In this document: positions 33,764-41,797 of the stretch, in pieces
How the letters are laid out: every line of letters starts with the position of its first letter
Numbering within the stretch: position 1 is the stretch's first letter
Assembly: GCF_014649755.1 (NCBI RefSeq)
Contig: NZ_BMTQ01000013.1
Coordinates: forward strand, 1 to 64,000
DNA from: Streptomyces litmocidini
GTDB lineage: Bacteria; Actinomycetota; Actinomycetes; Streptomycetales; Streptomycetaceae
Direction: 5' to 3'
DNA: 64,000 nucleotides
Made by a program: the position numbers and the translations under genes
The notes under the pieces: model-generated
Seen by the model: only the letters and a program-made list of their open reading frames with translations
Told to the model about the DNA's origin: nothing
Databases searched by the model: none

Positions 33764-34554
33764 CCACGGAGCCGACTCCGCTCGTCGAGCTGGCCGACGT
33801 CAGCAAGTACTACGGCAACATCCGCGCCCTCGAAGGCGTCTCCCTGGAAGTGAACGCGGGCGAGATCTCCTGCGTCCTCGGCGACAACGGCGCCGGCAAG
33901 TCCACCCTCATCAAGATCGTCGCCGGTCTCCACCGGCACGACGCCGGAACCTTCCGCATCGAGGGCGAGGAGGTCACCCTGGCCAACCCGCGCGACGCCC
34001 TCGACCGGGGCATCGCCACCGTCTACCAGGACCTCGCCGTCGTCCCCCTCATGCCGGTCTGGCGGAACTTCTTCCTCGGCTCCGAACCCACGAAGGGCAA
34101 GGGCCCGCTCAAGCGGCTCGACGTCGAGCTGATGCGCACCACGACCCGCGAGGCGCTGCTGCGCATGGGCATCGACCTCCGCGACGTCGACCAGCCCATC
34201 GGCACCCTCTCCGGCGGCGAGCGCCAGTGCGTGGCCATCGCCCGCGCGGTCCACTTCGGCGCCAAGGTCCTCGTCCTCGACGAGCCCACCGCCGCGCTCG
34301 GCGTCAAGCAGTCCGGAGTCGTCCTGAAGTACGTGGCGGCCGCCCGGGACGAAGGCCTCGGAGTGGTTCTCATCACCCACAACCCGCACCACGCCTACCT
34401 CGTCGGCGACCGTTTCGTCCTCCTCAAGCGGGGCGTCATGGCCGCGAGCCACACCAAGGACTCCGTCACCCTCGACGAGTTGACCCGGCAGATGGCGGGC
34501 GGCAGCGAGCTGGAGGACCTGCGGCACGAGCTGGAGCGGCCGACCGGCACGTGA
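33760..34554 (+). CDS. sugar ABC transporter ATP-binding protein (single domain)
   Basis: 264 residues, GTG start. Walker A GDNGAGKST near residue 44, YQDLAVVPLMPVWRNFFLG as the Q-loop region, signature LSGGERQ, Walker B VLVLDEPTAALG, switch LITHNPHH. Most pentose/ribose ATPases (RbsA, XylG) contain two fused domains of about 500 residues; this is a single domain like FrcA, so it should work as a dimer. It completes a binding protein-permease-ATPase set. Confidence 0.92.
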   Translation: MTTEPTPLVELADVSKYYGNIRALEGVSLEVNAGEISCVLGDNGAGKSTLIKIVAGLHRHDAGTFRIEGEEVTLANPRDALDRGIATVYQDLAVVPLMPVWRNFFLGSEPTKGKGPLKRLDVELMRTTTREALLRMGIDLRDVDQPIGTLSGGERQCVAIARAVHFGAKVLVLDEPTAALGVKQSGVVLKYVAAARDEGLGVVLITHNPHHAYLVGDRFVLLKRGVMAASHTKDSVTLDELTRQMAGGSELEDLRHELERPTGT

Positions 34555-34612
34555 CCGGCCCGTTCCGCGCGGTGACGGCCCCTTCACACCCCACCTGGCA
34601 GAATCGGAGCCG

Positions 34613-35788
34613 ATGAGTACCTACCGTGACCTCGCCCACCGGGGATCCGCCCGCGGGACCGTGCTGCGCACCGTCGGGAGCCGGGAGCGGCGCTCCCACC
34701 TGACGGCGCCCCGGGTGCCGACCGTCGGCATCGACATCGGCGGTACGAAGGTGATGGCCGGCGTCGTCGACGCCGACGGCAACATCCTGGAGAAGCTCCG
34801 CACGGAGACCCCGGACAAGTCCAAGAGCCCCAAGGTCGTCGAGGACACCATCGTCGAGCTGGTCCTGGACCTCTCCGACCGGCACGACGTGCACGCCGTC
34901 GGCATCGGCGCGGCCGGCTGGGTCGACGCCGACCGGGCCCGGGTCCTCTTCGCCCCGCACCTCGCCTGGCGCAACGAGCCCCTCCGCGACGCCCTCCAGG
35001 GCCGCCTCGCCGTCCCCGTCATGGTCGACAACGACGCCAACACCGCCGCCTGGGCCGAATGGCGCTTCGGCGCCGGACGCGGCGAGGACCACCTCGTCAT
35101 GATCACCCTCGGCACCGGCATCGGCGGCGCCATCCTGGAGGACGGCCAGGTCAAGCGGGGCAAGTACGGCGTCGCCGGAGAGTTCGGCCACATGCAGGTC
35201 GTCCCCGGCGGCCACCGCTGCCCCTGCGGCAACCGCGGCTGCTGGGAGCAGTACAGCTCCGGGAACGCGCTGGTCCGCGAGGCCCGCGAGCTGGCCGCCG
35301 CCGACTCCCCGGTCGCGTACGAGATCATCGAGCGGGTCAAGGGGAACGTCCCCGACATCACCGGCCCCCTCATCACCGAGCTCGCCCGCGAGGGCGACGC
35401 CATGTGCGTCGAGCTGCTCCAGGACATCGGCCAGTGGCTCGGCGTCGGCATCGCCAACCTCGCCGCGGCCCTCGACCCCTCCTGCTTCGTCATCGGCGGA
35501 GGCGTCTCCGCCGCCGACGACCTGCTCATCGGCCCCGCGAGGGACGCCTTCCGCCGCCACCTCACCGGCCGCGGCTACCGCCCCGAGGCCCGCATCACCC
35601 GCGCCCAGCTCGGCCCCGAGGCCGGCATGGTCGGCGCCGCCGACCTCGCCCGGCTCGTCGCCCGCCGCTTCCGCCGCGCCAACCGGCGCCGCGTCGAGCG
35701 GTACGAACGGTACGAGCGCTACGCCCAGGCCCTGCGCAACGGGACCTCGGGCCGGACCGCACGCATCCCCGAGGACCCCTCTTCATGA
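34613..35788 (+). CDS. ROK-family sugar kinase (glucokinase-like)
   Basis: 391 residues. After a 35-residue basic N-terminal extension comes the phosphate loop VGIDIGGTKVMAGVVD (residues 38-53). The catalytic base lies in VMVDNDANTAAWAEW, the ROK signature is GTGIGGAIL, and the structural zinc site is CPCGNRGCWEQ. It lacks the HTH found in ROK repressors, so it should phosphorylate a hexose, possibly the sugar brought in by the preceding ABC transporter (58-bp gap). The C-terminus is unusually basic, with RRVERYERYERYAQ. Confidence 0.9.
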   Translation: MSTYRDLAHRGSARGTVLRTVGSRERRSHLTAPRVPTVGIDIGGTKVMAGVVDADGNILEKLRTETPDKSKSPKVVEDTIVELVLDLSDRHDVHAVGIGAAGWVDADRARVLFAPHLAWRNEPLRDALQGRLAVPVMVDNDANTAAWAEWRFGAGRGEDHLVMITLGTGIGGAILEDGQVKRGKYGVAGEFGHMQVVPGGHRCPCGNRGCWEQYSSGNALVREARELAAADSPVAYEIIERVKGNVPDITGPLITELAREGDAMCVELLQDIGQWLGVGIANLAAALDPSCFVIGGGVSAADDLLIGPARDAFRRHLTGRGYRPEARITRAQLGPEAGMVGAADLARLVARRFRRANRRRVERYERYERYAQALRNGTSGRTARIPEDPSS

Positions 35789-36381
35789 CCCCGCCCCAGC
35801 AGACCGTCCTGCCCCAGCAGTCCACCCCGACCCGCCTCCCGCAGGACAGACTGCCCGAAGACCGCCGGCACATGATCCGCCGCCGCTGGCTGACGGCCGT
35901 CATCATCGTGCTCCTCGTCGGCATCCCGGCCGGCTATCTCGTCATCTCCGCGGGCCAGAGCCGCGACAGCGGCCGCGACAAGGAGCGCGAGTCCTCGGCG
36001 GCCGGCCTCCAGGACAACTGGCCCTCGCTGATGAAGCGCCGGGTCTTCGAGATCCCGATCCCCCCCGGGGCCTGGGGCGTCGCCTACTACGAGACCAGCA
36101 ACTGGAAGACCAGCCGGCTGTACGTCCAGTTCACGACGACCGCCGGCGGCCTCGACGCCTTCCTCGCCGAGTCCGGGACCGCCCGCTCCGCGCTCACCCA
36201 GGGCCGGGTCACCGTCGGAGAGCGCGACGCCGACATCGCGGGCTGGACCTTCACCCCGGGCGTGACCTGGGCGGGCGCCGTCGTCACCCGCGAGGAACCG
36301 CGCCCGCGGACCGACATCACCGTCGACCTCACCGATCCGGCCTTCCCGCGGGTGTACGCGGTGTCGACGACGAGCCCCTGA
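35785..36381 (+). CDS. membrane-anchored extracytoplasmic protein
   Basis: 198 residues, ATG overlapping the kinase stop (ATGA). A cytoplasmic Gln/Pro-rich start is followed by one membrane helix (residues about 36-56, LTAVIIVLLVGIPAGYLVIS). The outer domain has PIPPGAWGVAYYETSNWKTS and LYVQFTTTAGGLDAFLAESG, like a ligand- or lipoprotein-type beta fold. Tight coupling to the kinase and transporter implies a related role. Family not recognised. Confidence 0.75.
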   Translation: MTPPQQTVLPQQSTPTRLPQDRLPEDRRHMIRRRWLTAVIIVLLVGIPAGYLVISAGQSRDSGRDKERESSAAGLQDNWPSLMKRRVFEIPIPPGAWGVAYYETSNWKTSRLYVQFTTTAGGLDAFLAESGTARSALTQGRVTVGERDADIAGWTFTPGVTWAGAVVTREEPRPRTDITVDLTDPAFPRVYAVSTTSP

Positions 36382-36538
36382 CGCGGTCTCCCACGGGTGA
36401 GCGGATCCACCGCCTGACGGGGGCAAGGCCCTCCCTCGGAACGCTGGTTGCCCGCCGCGCGCCGCGCCCCGGCGAAGGCCGCCGACATTCTCGGGGCGTC
36501 CCCGGGTAGGCGGACCCCACGCGACCCGAGGAGGAACG

Positions 36539-36685
36539 ATGTCCGGACTGATCACCCGCATCAAGCAGTTCACCCGCAGTCCGCAGGGACGGCGGACGAT
36601 CGCGTCGGCCCGTCGCGCCGCCGCCGACCCCCGTACGCGCGCCCGGGCCCGCAGTCTGCTCGGCCGGCTGCGAGGACGACGGTGA
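36539..36685 (+). CDS. 48-residue basic protein
   Basis: ATG 36539 with GAGGAGGAAC upstream encodes MSGLITRIKQFTRSPQGRRT and continues with RAAADPRTRARARSLLGRLR. It is strongly basic and helical. Its stop overlaps the next start (GTGA), which supports it as a real gene. Similar short basic proteins occur next to DUF3662 proteins and gas vesicle genes in Streptomyces. Function unknown. Confidence 0.6.
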   Translation: MSGLITRIKQFTRSPQGRRTIASARRAAADPRTRARARSLLGRLRGRR

Positions 36686-37107
36686 AGGGCGGCGGGCACG
36701 CGGCGGGAGGAGGGCTCTCGCGGTGGGAACGCGCCCTGGAACGCTGGCAGGACAGGCTGTTCTCCAGGGGCCGCCACCGCGAACACGCCGAGCTGCTCGA
36801 CGCGTTGCACTACGAGTGCGACGACCACGCCGTGGTGTGCAGCGAGAGCAGAGTGGTCGTACCGAACGCCTACGAGGTGGAACTCGACGCCGGGGTGCAC
36901 GAGGAGCTGGTCCGCCGGGGCCGGGGCGACGTGGGCGAGTCCCTGACGGACGATCTGTTCCGGTACGGCGAGCGCAAGGGCTACGAGTGGGCGGGACCGC
37001 TGACCGTGCGCGTCGTCCCGTCCGCGTGCCCGCCCGGCGAGCCGTACCGGGTCACCGGCCGCCCCATGCCCCACGTACGGGCCGACGCCTTTCCCGAGGG
37101 CGACTGA
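36682..37107 (+). CDS. DUF3662 (FhaA N-terminal) domain protein
   Basis: 141 residues, GTG start coupled to the preceding small gene. The whole protein corresponds to the DUF3662 domain found at the N-terminus of FhaA: LSRWERALERWQDRLFSRGR, then the sequence around VVVPNAYEVELDAGVHEEL and GPLTVRVVPSAC. FhaA normally adds a C-terminal FHA domain; it is absent here. It probably mediates protein binding. It is upstream of the gas vesicle operon. Confidence 0.8.
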   Translation: MKGGGHAAGGGLSRWERALERWQDRLFSRGRHREHAELLDALHYECDDHAVVCSESRVVVPNAYEVELDAGVHEELVRRGRGDVGESLTDDLFRYGERKGYEWAGPLTVRVVPSACPPGEPYRVTGRPMPHVRADAFPEGD

Positions 37108-37121
37108 ACGGCCCGGGGACC

Positions 37122-37400
37122 TCAGCGCCCGGGAGGGCGGACGTCGCCCAGGACGCGGTCCAGGGCCGCCACCCCGAGCGCGGAGAGCACGATCTGGACC
37201 AGGCACTCCGTCCAGTCGACGCCCCGGGTGTCCGAAAGTCCGAAGAGGGCGGCGATCAACGACCCGACCAGCGCCGCGGCGATTCCCACGACGAGCGTCC
37301 ACAGGACGCCTATGTGTTGTCTTCCGGGCAGGACGAGACGGCCCAGCAGACCGACCGCGACACCGATGACCAAGGCGCTGAGGAATCCCGAGATCGTCAC
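37122..37400 (-). CDS. GlsB/YeaQ/YmgE-family membrane protein
   Basis: 92 residues from GTG 37400. Three membrane helices: about residues 4-24 (GFLSALVIGVAVGLLGRLVL), 31-53 (IGVLWTLVVGIAAALVGSLI) and 65-85. The G-GRLVLPGRQ motif after helix 1 is typical of this transglycosylase-associated stress family. It is divergent from gvpO and convergent with the DUF3662 gene. Confidence 0.82.
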   Translation of the reverse strand: MTISGFLSALVIGVAVGLLGRLVLPGRQHIGVLWTLVVGIAAALVGSLIAALFGLSDTRGVDWTECLVQIVLSALGVAALDRVLGDVRPPGR

Positions 37401-37636
37401 AACTTCCCTTTCGCCGGGGCCCGATGATTTCCGTGCCCGCCTACCCGCGCGCATGCGGGGCATTCGGGAACGGAAAGCGCGGGAGCGAAAGGGGTGGGAT
37501 TCCACCGCCCGTTCGGCGAACCGGTCGCGATCACGCATACGTTCGGATCGCAGGGGCACGCGAACGGCAGCCGCACTCGGCGGCCGGAGCTTTTCCTCAC
37601 ACCGATTTCCAGGGGCACGAAGGCGGGATCAGGAAC

Positions 37637-37942
37637 ATGACCGACGACAGGAAAGGCGGGACGGCCGATGCCGCCGCCGGCGGGCGCTGCGACATCGCCA
37701 CCGTCATGCGCCGCGCCTCCGGCCAGCTCGCGGACCTGCTCCAGTGCGAGCCGGGATCCGTCTCGGCGGTGAAGGGCACCGGTGAGGGCTGGTCCGCAGA
37801 CGTGGAAGTGGTCGAACTCGAAAAGGTCCCCGACACCATGAGCGTCATGGCGACCTACCACGTCGAACTCGACGCCGAAGGGCGACTCGTCGCCTACGAA
37901 CGCGTTCGCCGTTACGCGAGGGGGCAGATCGACCGCCGCTGA
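37637..37942 (+). CDS. gvpO: gas vesicle protein GvpO
   Basis: 101 residues. GvpO fold features: a helix with ATVMRRASGQLADLLQCEPG, then SVSAVKGTGEGWSADVEVVE and the C-terminal YHVELDAEGRLVAYERVRRY. It is the first gene of the operon. GvpO is required for gas vesicle formation in haloarchaea as an accessory factor. A 236-bp divergent region upstream should contain the operon promoter, but I could not identify consensus boxes with confidence. Confidence 0.92.
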   Translation: MTDDRKGGTADAAAGGRCDIATVMRRASGQLADLLQCEPGSVSAVKGTGEGWSADVEVVELEKVPDTMSVMATYHVELDAEGRLVAYERVRRYARGQIDRR

Positions 37943-38009
37943 AACCAGCGGGTGACCGGCGGGTCCCGGCCTTCGCCGGTCCCGCGCGATCACCGGAAGG
38001 AGCTTCATC

Positions 38010-38447
38010 GTGACACTCGTCCAGCAGAGCAACGCCACGACCGGTGGCAGTGGTTCGGGAAATCTCTACGACGTTCTCGAACTCATCCTCGACCGAGGGC
38101 TCGTGATCGACGCGTTCGTCCGCGTCTCCCTGGTCGGAATCGAAATCCTCAAGATCGACGTCCGTGTGGTCGTCGCCAGCGTCGACACGTACCTGCGGTT
38201 CGCGGAGGCGTGCAACCGCCTCGACCTGGAATCCGGCCGCAAGGCGCCCACCCAGCTCACCGACATCGTCGGCGAGATGACCGAGAGCGGCGCCAAGGGC
38301 AAGTCCAAGGGAGCGCTGAGCGGCGCCGTGGAGGCCTTCACGGACACGCTGCAGGGCAAGCGCGACGAGTCCGAGGAGGAAGCCGGCAAGCGCCCGGCCC
38401 GCAAGTCGACGGCCGGCCGCCAGACGGCCCGGAAGCGAGAGGAGTGA
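38010..38447 (+). CDS. gvpA: gas vesicle structural protein GvpA
   Basis: 145 residues, GTG start with GGAAGGA upstream. Residues about 17-70 are the GvpA fold: NLYDVLELILDRGLVIDAFV, then VSLVGIEILKIDVRVVVASVDT. This is the ribbed shell protein. The C-terminal 75 residues are a hydrophilic Lys/Glu tail that core GvpA of cyanobacteria lacks (about 70 residues). Longer GvpA forms are usual in actinomycetes; the tail may limit assembly or bind the basic/acidic accessory proteins of this operon. Confidence 0.93.
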   Translation: MTLVQQSNATTGGSGSGNLYDVLELILDRGLVIDAFVRVSLVGIEILKIDVRVVVASVDTYLRFAEACNRLDLESGRKAPTQLTDIVGEMTESGAKGKSKGALSGAVEAFTDTLQGKRDESEEEAGKRPARKSTAGRQTARKREE

Positions 38448-38451
38448 CACC

Positions 38452-39165
38452 TTGTCCACGTACGTCTACGCCATCACCGACGCCACGCACCCCGTGCGCC
38501 TGGACGGTCTGCGAGGGGTCGGCGATCCGCCGTCACCCCTGCGCACCGTCCGCACCGGCACCCTGACGGCCGTCGTGAGCGACGCGCCCCCCGGCCTGCG
38601 CGCCAAGCGGCGCGACGTCATGGCCCACCAGAACGTCCTGGAGTCGCTCATGGCCGACGGGGCGACCCTGCCGATGCGCTTCGGCCTGCTCGGCCCCGAC
38701 GACGAGCGCGTCGCCGACGTCCTGGACCGGGAGGAACAGGCGTACCGGCAGCGGCTCGCCGAGCTCGACGGTCACGTCGAGTACCACCTCAAGGCCGGCC
38801 GGGACGAGGAGGACATGCTCCGCGCGGTCCTCGCCGACTCCGAGCAGGCCCGGGAGCTCAACGAGCGCACCCGCGACGGCTCCGGCACCCACGAGGACCG
38901 GGTCGCGCTGGGAGAGCTCGTCTCGCGCGAGGTCGTGGCCCGTGGTGAACGGGAGGCCGAGGAGATCGTGACCCGGCTGGACGGCTCGGCCACCCGCTCC
39001 ACCGTCTCCGGCGTCGGCGGCAACCACTTCCTCAACGCCTCCTTCCTGGTCCCGGCCGAGCGCACGGACGCGTTCGTCCAGGCCGTGCAGGCCGAGGCCG
39101 ACCGGTGCGGGAACGCGTACGACTTCACCCTCACGGGACCGCTGCCGCCGTACAGCTTCGTCTGA
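38452..39165 (+). CDS. gvpF: gas vesicle protein GvpF
   Basis: 237 residues with a TTG start. GvpF/GvpL family: TYVYAITDA at the N-terminus, VMAHQNVLESLMADGATLPM followed by RFG, VEYHLKA, and the C-terminal LNASFLVPAE with ending GPLPPYSFV. GvpF chaperones GvpA and nucleates assembly. Confidence 0.94.
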   Translation: MSTYVYAITDATHPVRLDGLRGVGDPPSPLRTVRTGTLTAVVSDAPPGLRAKRRDVMAHQNVLESLMADGATLPMRFGLLGPDDERVADVLDREEQAYRQRLAELDGHVEYHLKAGRDEEDMLRAVLADSEQARELNERTRDGSGTHEDRVALGELVSREVVARGEREAEEIVTRLDGSATRSTVSGVGGNHFLNASFLVPAERTDAFVQAVQAEADRCGNAYDFTLTGPLPPYSFV

Positions 39166-39180
39166 GGGAAAGGAGGGGAC

Positions 39181-39438
39181 ATGGGGCTCGTCAGTACCGT
39201 TCTGACCCTCCCGCTGGCCCCGGTCCGCGGCACCGCCTGGGTCCTCGACCAGGTGATCCTCGCCGCGGAGCGGGAGTACTACGACCCCGAGCGGGTGCGG
39301 GGGGAGCTGGCGGCGCTCGAACGGGAACTGACGAGCGGCCGCATCGACGCCGACGAGTTCGACCGCCGCGAGGACGAGCTCCTCGACCGGCTCGAAGAGG
39401 CCGAGGCGTACTGGCAGGGCTCGCGGAGCGGCCGCTGA
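39181..39438 (+). CDS. gvpG: gas vesicle protein GvpG
   Basis: 85 residues, ATG after AAAGGAGGGG. GvpG pattern: LPLAPVRGTAWVLDQVILAA, then EREYYDPERVRGELAALERE and a C-terminal SHOCT-like helix pair (RIDADEFDRREDELLDRLEE). It is a minor assembly protein, coupled in order behind gvpF. Confidence 0.93.
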   Translation: MGLVSTVLTLPLAPVRGTAWVLDQVILAAEREYYDPERVRGELAALERELTSGRIDADEFDRREDELLDRLEEAEAYWQGSRSGR

Positions 39439-39487
39439 GCCCCCATCGACGACAGACGACCGACCGGGAGGACGAGGTGTACGAGAG

Positions 39488-40087
39488 ATGACGAAGAACG
39501 CCAGGATAGGCGCGGCCCTGGTGGGGGGATACCTACTGGGAAGGACCAGGAAGGCCAGGCTGGCCCTGGGATTCGGCCTGTTCCTCGCCGGCAGGCGACT
39601 CGACCTCGACCCCCGCCGGGTCGGTCGGGCGCTGGCCTCCTCACCGCTCGTCGGCGACCTGAACGACCAGGTGCGCAAGGAGCTGGTGGAGGCCACGAAG
39701 TCCGCGGCGGCGGAGGCGCTCGCGCAGCGCGCGGCGGGCCTCGCCGACTCCCTGAGCCGGCGCACACGGGCCCTCGGCGGGTCCGGCGACGACCTCGGGG
39801 ACGAGCGGGACGAGCAGGACGAGGAGGCCTCCGAGGGCGAGCAGGACGAGGAGGCTTCCGAGGACGAGCCGGACGAACAGGAGGAGCGAGCCGCACGGGA
39901 CGACGGCGGAAAGGGGAAGCCGAGGCGCGCCACCCGGAGCAAGGCGCCCGCCAAGAAGGCCACCGGGCGGGCGAAGTCCGCCGACGGCACGGGCAAGTCG
40001 GCCGCCACGGCCCGCAAGCGGACCGCCGCCAAGAAGACCGCGACCCCGTCCGGCCGCAGGACCCGGGGCGGTGGTGACCGTGGCTGA
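39488..40087 (+). CDS. gvpY: gas vesicle cluster protein GvpY-like
   Basis: 199 residues. An N-terminal hydrophobic segment (RIGAALVGGYLLGRTRKARL, with LALGFGLFLAGRRL) is followed by a helical part, an acidic repeat (DEQDEEASEGEQDEEASEDE, residues about 115-135) and a Lys/Ala/Arg histone-H1-like tail (APAKKATGRAKS, ARKRTAAKKTA). Position between gvpG and the SRPBCC protein matches gvpY of the Streptomyces gvp1 order. Function unknown; charge-patterned tails suggest polyelectrolyte interactions with other Gvp proteins. Confidence 0.75.
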   Translation: MTKNARIGAALVGGYLLGRTRKARLALGFGLFLAGRRLDLDPRRVGRALASSPLVGDLNDQVRKELVEATKSAAAEALAQRAAGLADSLSRRTRALGGSGDDLGDERDEQDEEASEGEQDEEASEDEPDEQEERAARDDGGKGKPRRATRSKAPAKKATGRAKSADGTGKSAATARKRTAAKKTATPSGRRTRGGGDRG

Positions 40088-41297
40088 CTCGGCACTGGGC
40101 AGGCTGAAGGGCGAGCTGGCCGACCACCCCGCCACCGACCGGCTCAAGGAAGAGCTCCACGCTTATCTGCGCGCCCGGGCCGAGCACACCGTGACACGGC
40201 TCGGAGAGCGCCTGGGCGAAGGCGTCGCCAAGCTGGCGGAGCCCGGAACGGGCACGGGCGGCGCGGTCAAGAGCCTGGCCAAGGGCGGTCAGGCCCTCCG
40301 CGAGGGCAGGTCACCCGCGCAGGCGGCCGTGACCGCCGGCGTCTCCCACCTCAAGGACACCGTGAAGGACAAGGTCAAGGGCCTGTTCGGCAAGGGGCGC
40401 AAGTCGGGTGGTGGCAAGACCCGGAGCGTGACGATCGTCGAGGACATCGACGTCGGCGTGCCCGTGCGCGAGGCGTACGACCAGTGGACGCAGTTCCAGG
40501 AGTTCAGCACCTTCGCCAAGGGCGTCGTGAGCGTCGAGAAGGCCGACGACACGACGAGCAACTGGAAGGTGAAGGTCGCCAAGTCCACCCGGAGTTGGCA
40601 GGCGAACGTCACGGAGCAGGTGCCGGACGAGCGCATCATGTGGACCACGGAGGGCGCCAAGGGCACCGTCAAGGGGGTGGTGACCTTCCACCCCCTCACC
40701 GACGACCTCACCCGGGTGCTGCTGGTGCTCGAGTACTTCCCGAAGGGACTCTTCGAGAAGACCGGCAACATCTGGCGCGCCCAGGGCCGCCGGGCGCGGC
40801 TCGACCTCAAGCTCTACCGCAAGTTCATCATGATGCGCGGCGAGGCCACGGACGGCTGGCGCGGGGAGATCCGCGACGGCGAGGTCGTGGTCGGGCACGA
40901 CGAGGCGGTCGAGGAGGAGCGGGAAGCCGCCGAAGCGCCGGAGGAGGAGCCCGGTCCCGAGGACGGCTTCGAGGACGGCCCCGAGGAGGGCCCCGAGGAC
41001 GACTTCGAGGACGCCGACGATCCCGACGACTCTGACGATCCCGACGACTCGGACGAGTCCGGTGACGCCGACGAGGACGCGGCGGCCGAGTACGAGACGG
41101 ACGACGACGCGGCGGCCGAGTACGACGAGCCCGACGAGCCCGAGGACGAAGAGCCCGAGGACGAAGAGCCCGAAGGCGAAGGGCCCGAGGACGAGTACAC
41201 CGACGAGAGCGAGGCCGAGAAGGACGACGAGCTCCCCGACGAGGAGCCCGGGTCCGCCCGCCGCTCCCGGCGTCGTACCGCGGCCTCCGCTCGCTGA
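40074..41297 (+). CDS. gvpZ: gas vesicle cluster protein GvpZ-like, SRPBCC domain
   Basis: About 407 residues from GTG 40074 (GTG 40071 and 40080 are alternatives), overlapping the gvpY end. Residues 1-120 are helical and Gly/Lys-rich. Residues about 125-275 form an SRPBCC (START-like) cavity domain: SVTIVEDIDVGVPVREAYDQ, WTQFQEFSTFAKGV, then ERIMWTTEG and TRVLLVLEYFP. The last 120 residues are an extreme acidic tail of Asp/Glu runs, ending in a basic RRSRRRTAAS. The domain normally binds hydrophobic ligands or proteins. Role in vesicles unknown. Confidence 0.82.
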   Translation: MTVADSALGRLKGELADHPATDRLKEELHAYLRARAEHTVTRLGERLGEGVAKLAEPGTGTGGAVKSLAKGGQALREGRSPAQAAVTAGVSHLKDTVKDKVKGLFGKGRKSGGGKTRSVTIVEDIDVGVPVREAYDQWTQFQEFSTFAKGVVSVEKADDTTSNWKVKVAKSTRSWQANVTEQVPDERIMWTTEGAKGTVKGVVTFHPLTDDLTRVLLVLEYFPKGLFEKTGNIWRAQGRRARLDLKLYRKFIMMRGEATDGWRGEIRDGEVVVGHDEAVEEEREAAEAPEEEPGPEDGFEDGPEEGPEDDFEDADDPDDSDDPDDSDESGDADEDAAAEYETDDDAAAEYDEPDEPEDEEPEDEEPEGEGPEDEYTDESEAEKDDELPDEEPGSARRSRRRTAASAR

Positions 41298-41329
41298 CCG
41301 ACACCGCAGCACAGGACAGGGGAGACATC

Positions 41330-41797
41330 GTGTCCGATTCACCGGCCGTCCGCATGCCGGGTTCTCCGCGAGCCGCACCGGCGTACACCGCGCAGGGCTC
41401 GTCCGCGAACCTCGCGGACATCCTCGAGAGGGTGCTCGACAAGGGCATCGTGATCGCGGGCGACATCCAGATCAACCTGCTCGACATCGAACTCCTGACG
41501 ATCAAGCTCCGCCTGCTGGTCGCGTCCGTCGACAAGGCGAAGGAGATGGGCATCGACTGGTGGGAGCACGACCCCTCGCTCTCCTCCCGGGCCAGGCCAG
41601 CCCGGTCCGTGACGAACGGTCCGACGGCCGGGGTCGAGTCGCCGGCCGAGGAGAACGAGCGGCTGCGGGCCGAGCTGGCCCGGCTGAGGGCGGCGGTCGG
41701 ACTCTCCGACCCCTCGTCCGACGCGGCGCGGGCTCCCCGGCAGGAGCGAGGAGGCGACGCGGTGGGCACCGGGCAGGGAGAGGAGGAGACGCGATGA
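41330..41797 (+). CDS. gvpJ: gas vesicle protein GvpJ
   Basis: 155 residues, GTG start. GvpA-like core at residues about 26-75: NLADILERVLDKGIVIAGDI, then QINLLDIELLTIKLRLLVAS and VDKAKEMGIDWWE, the WW ending being typical of GvpJ. It is a minor paralogue thought to occupy vesicle tips. The rest is a hydrophilic helical tail (ENERLRAELARLRAAVG). The stop overlaps gvpL. Confidence 0.93.
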   Translation: MSDSPAVRMPGSPRAAPAYTAQGSSANLADILERVLDKGIVIAGDIQINLLDIELLTIKLRLLVASVDKAKEMGIDWWEHDPSLSSRARPARSVTNGPTAGVESPAEENERLRAELARLRAAVGLSDPSSDAARAPRQERGGDAVGTGQGEEETR

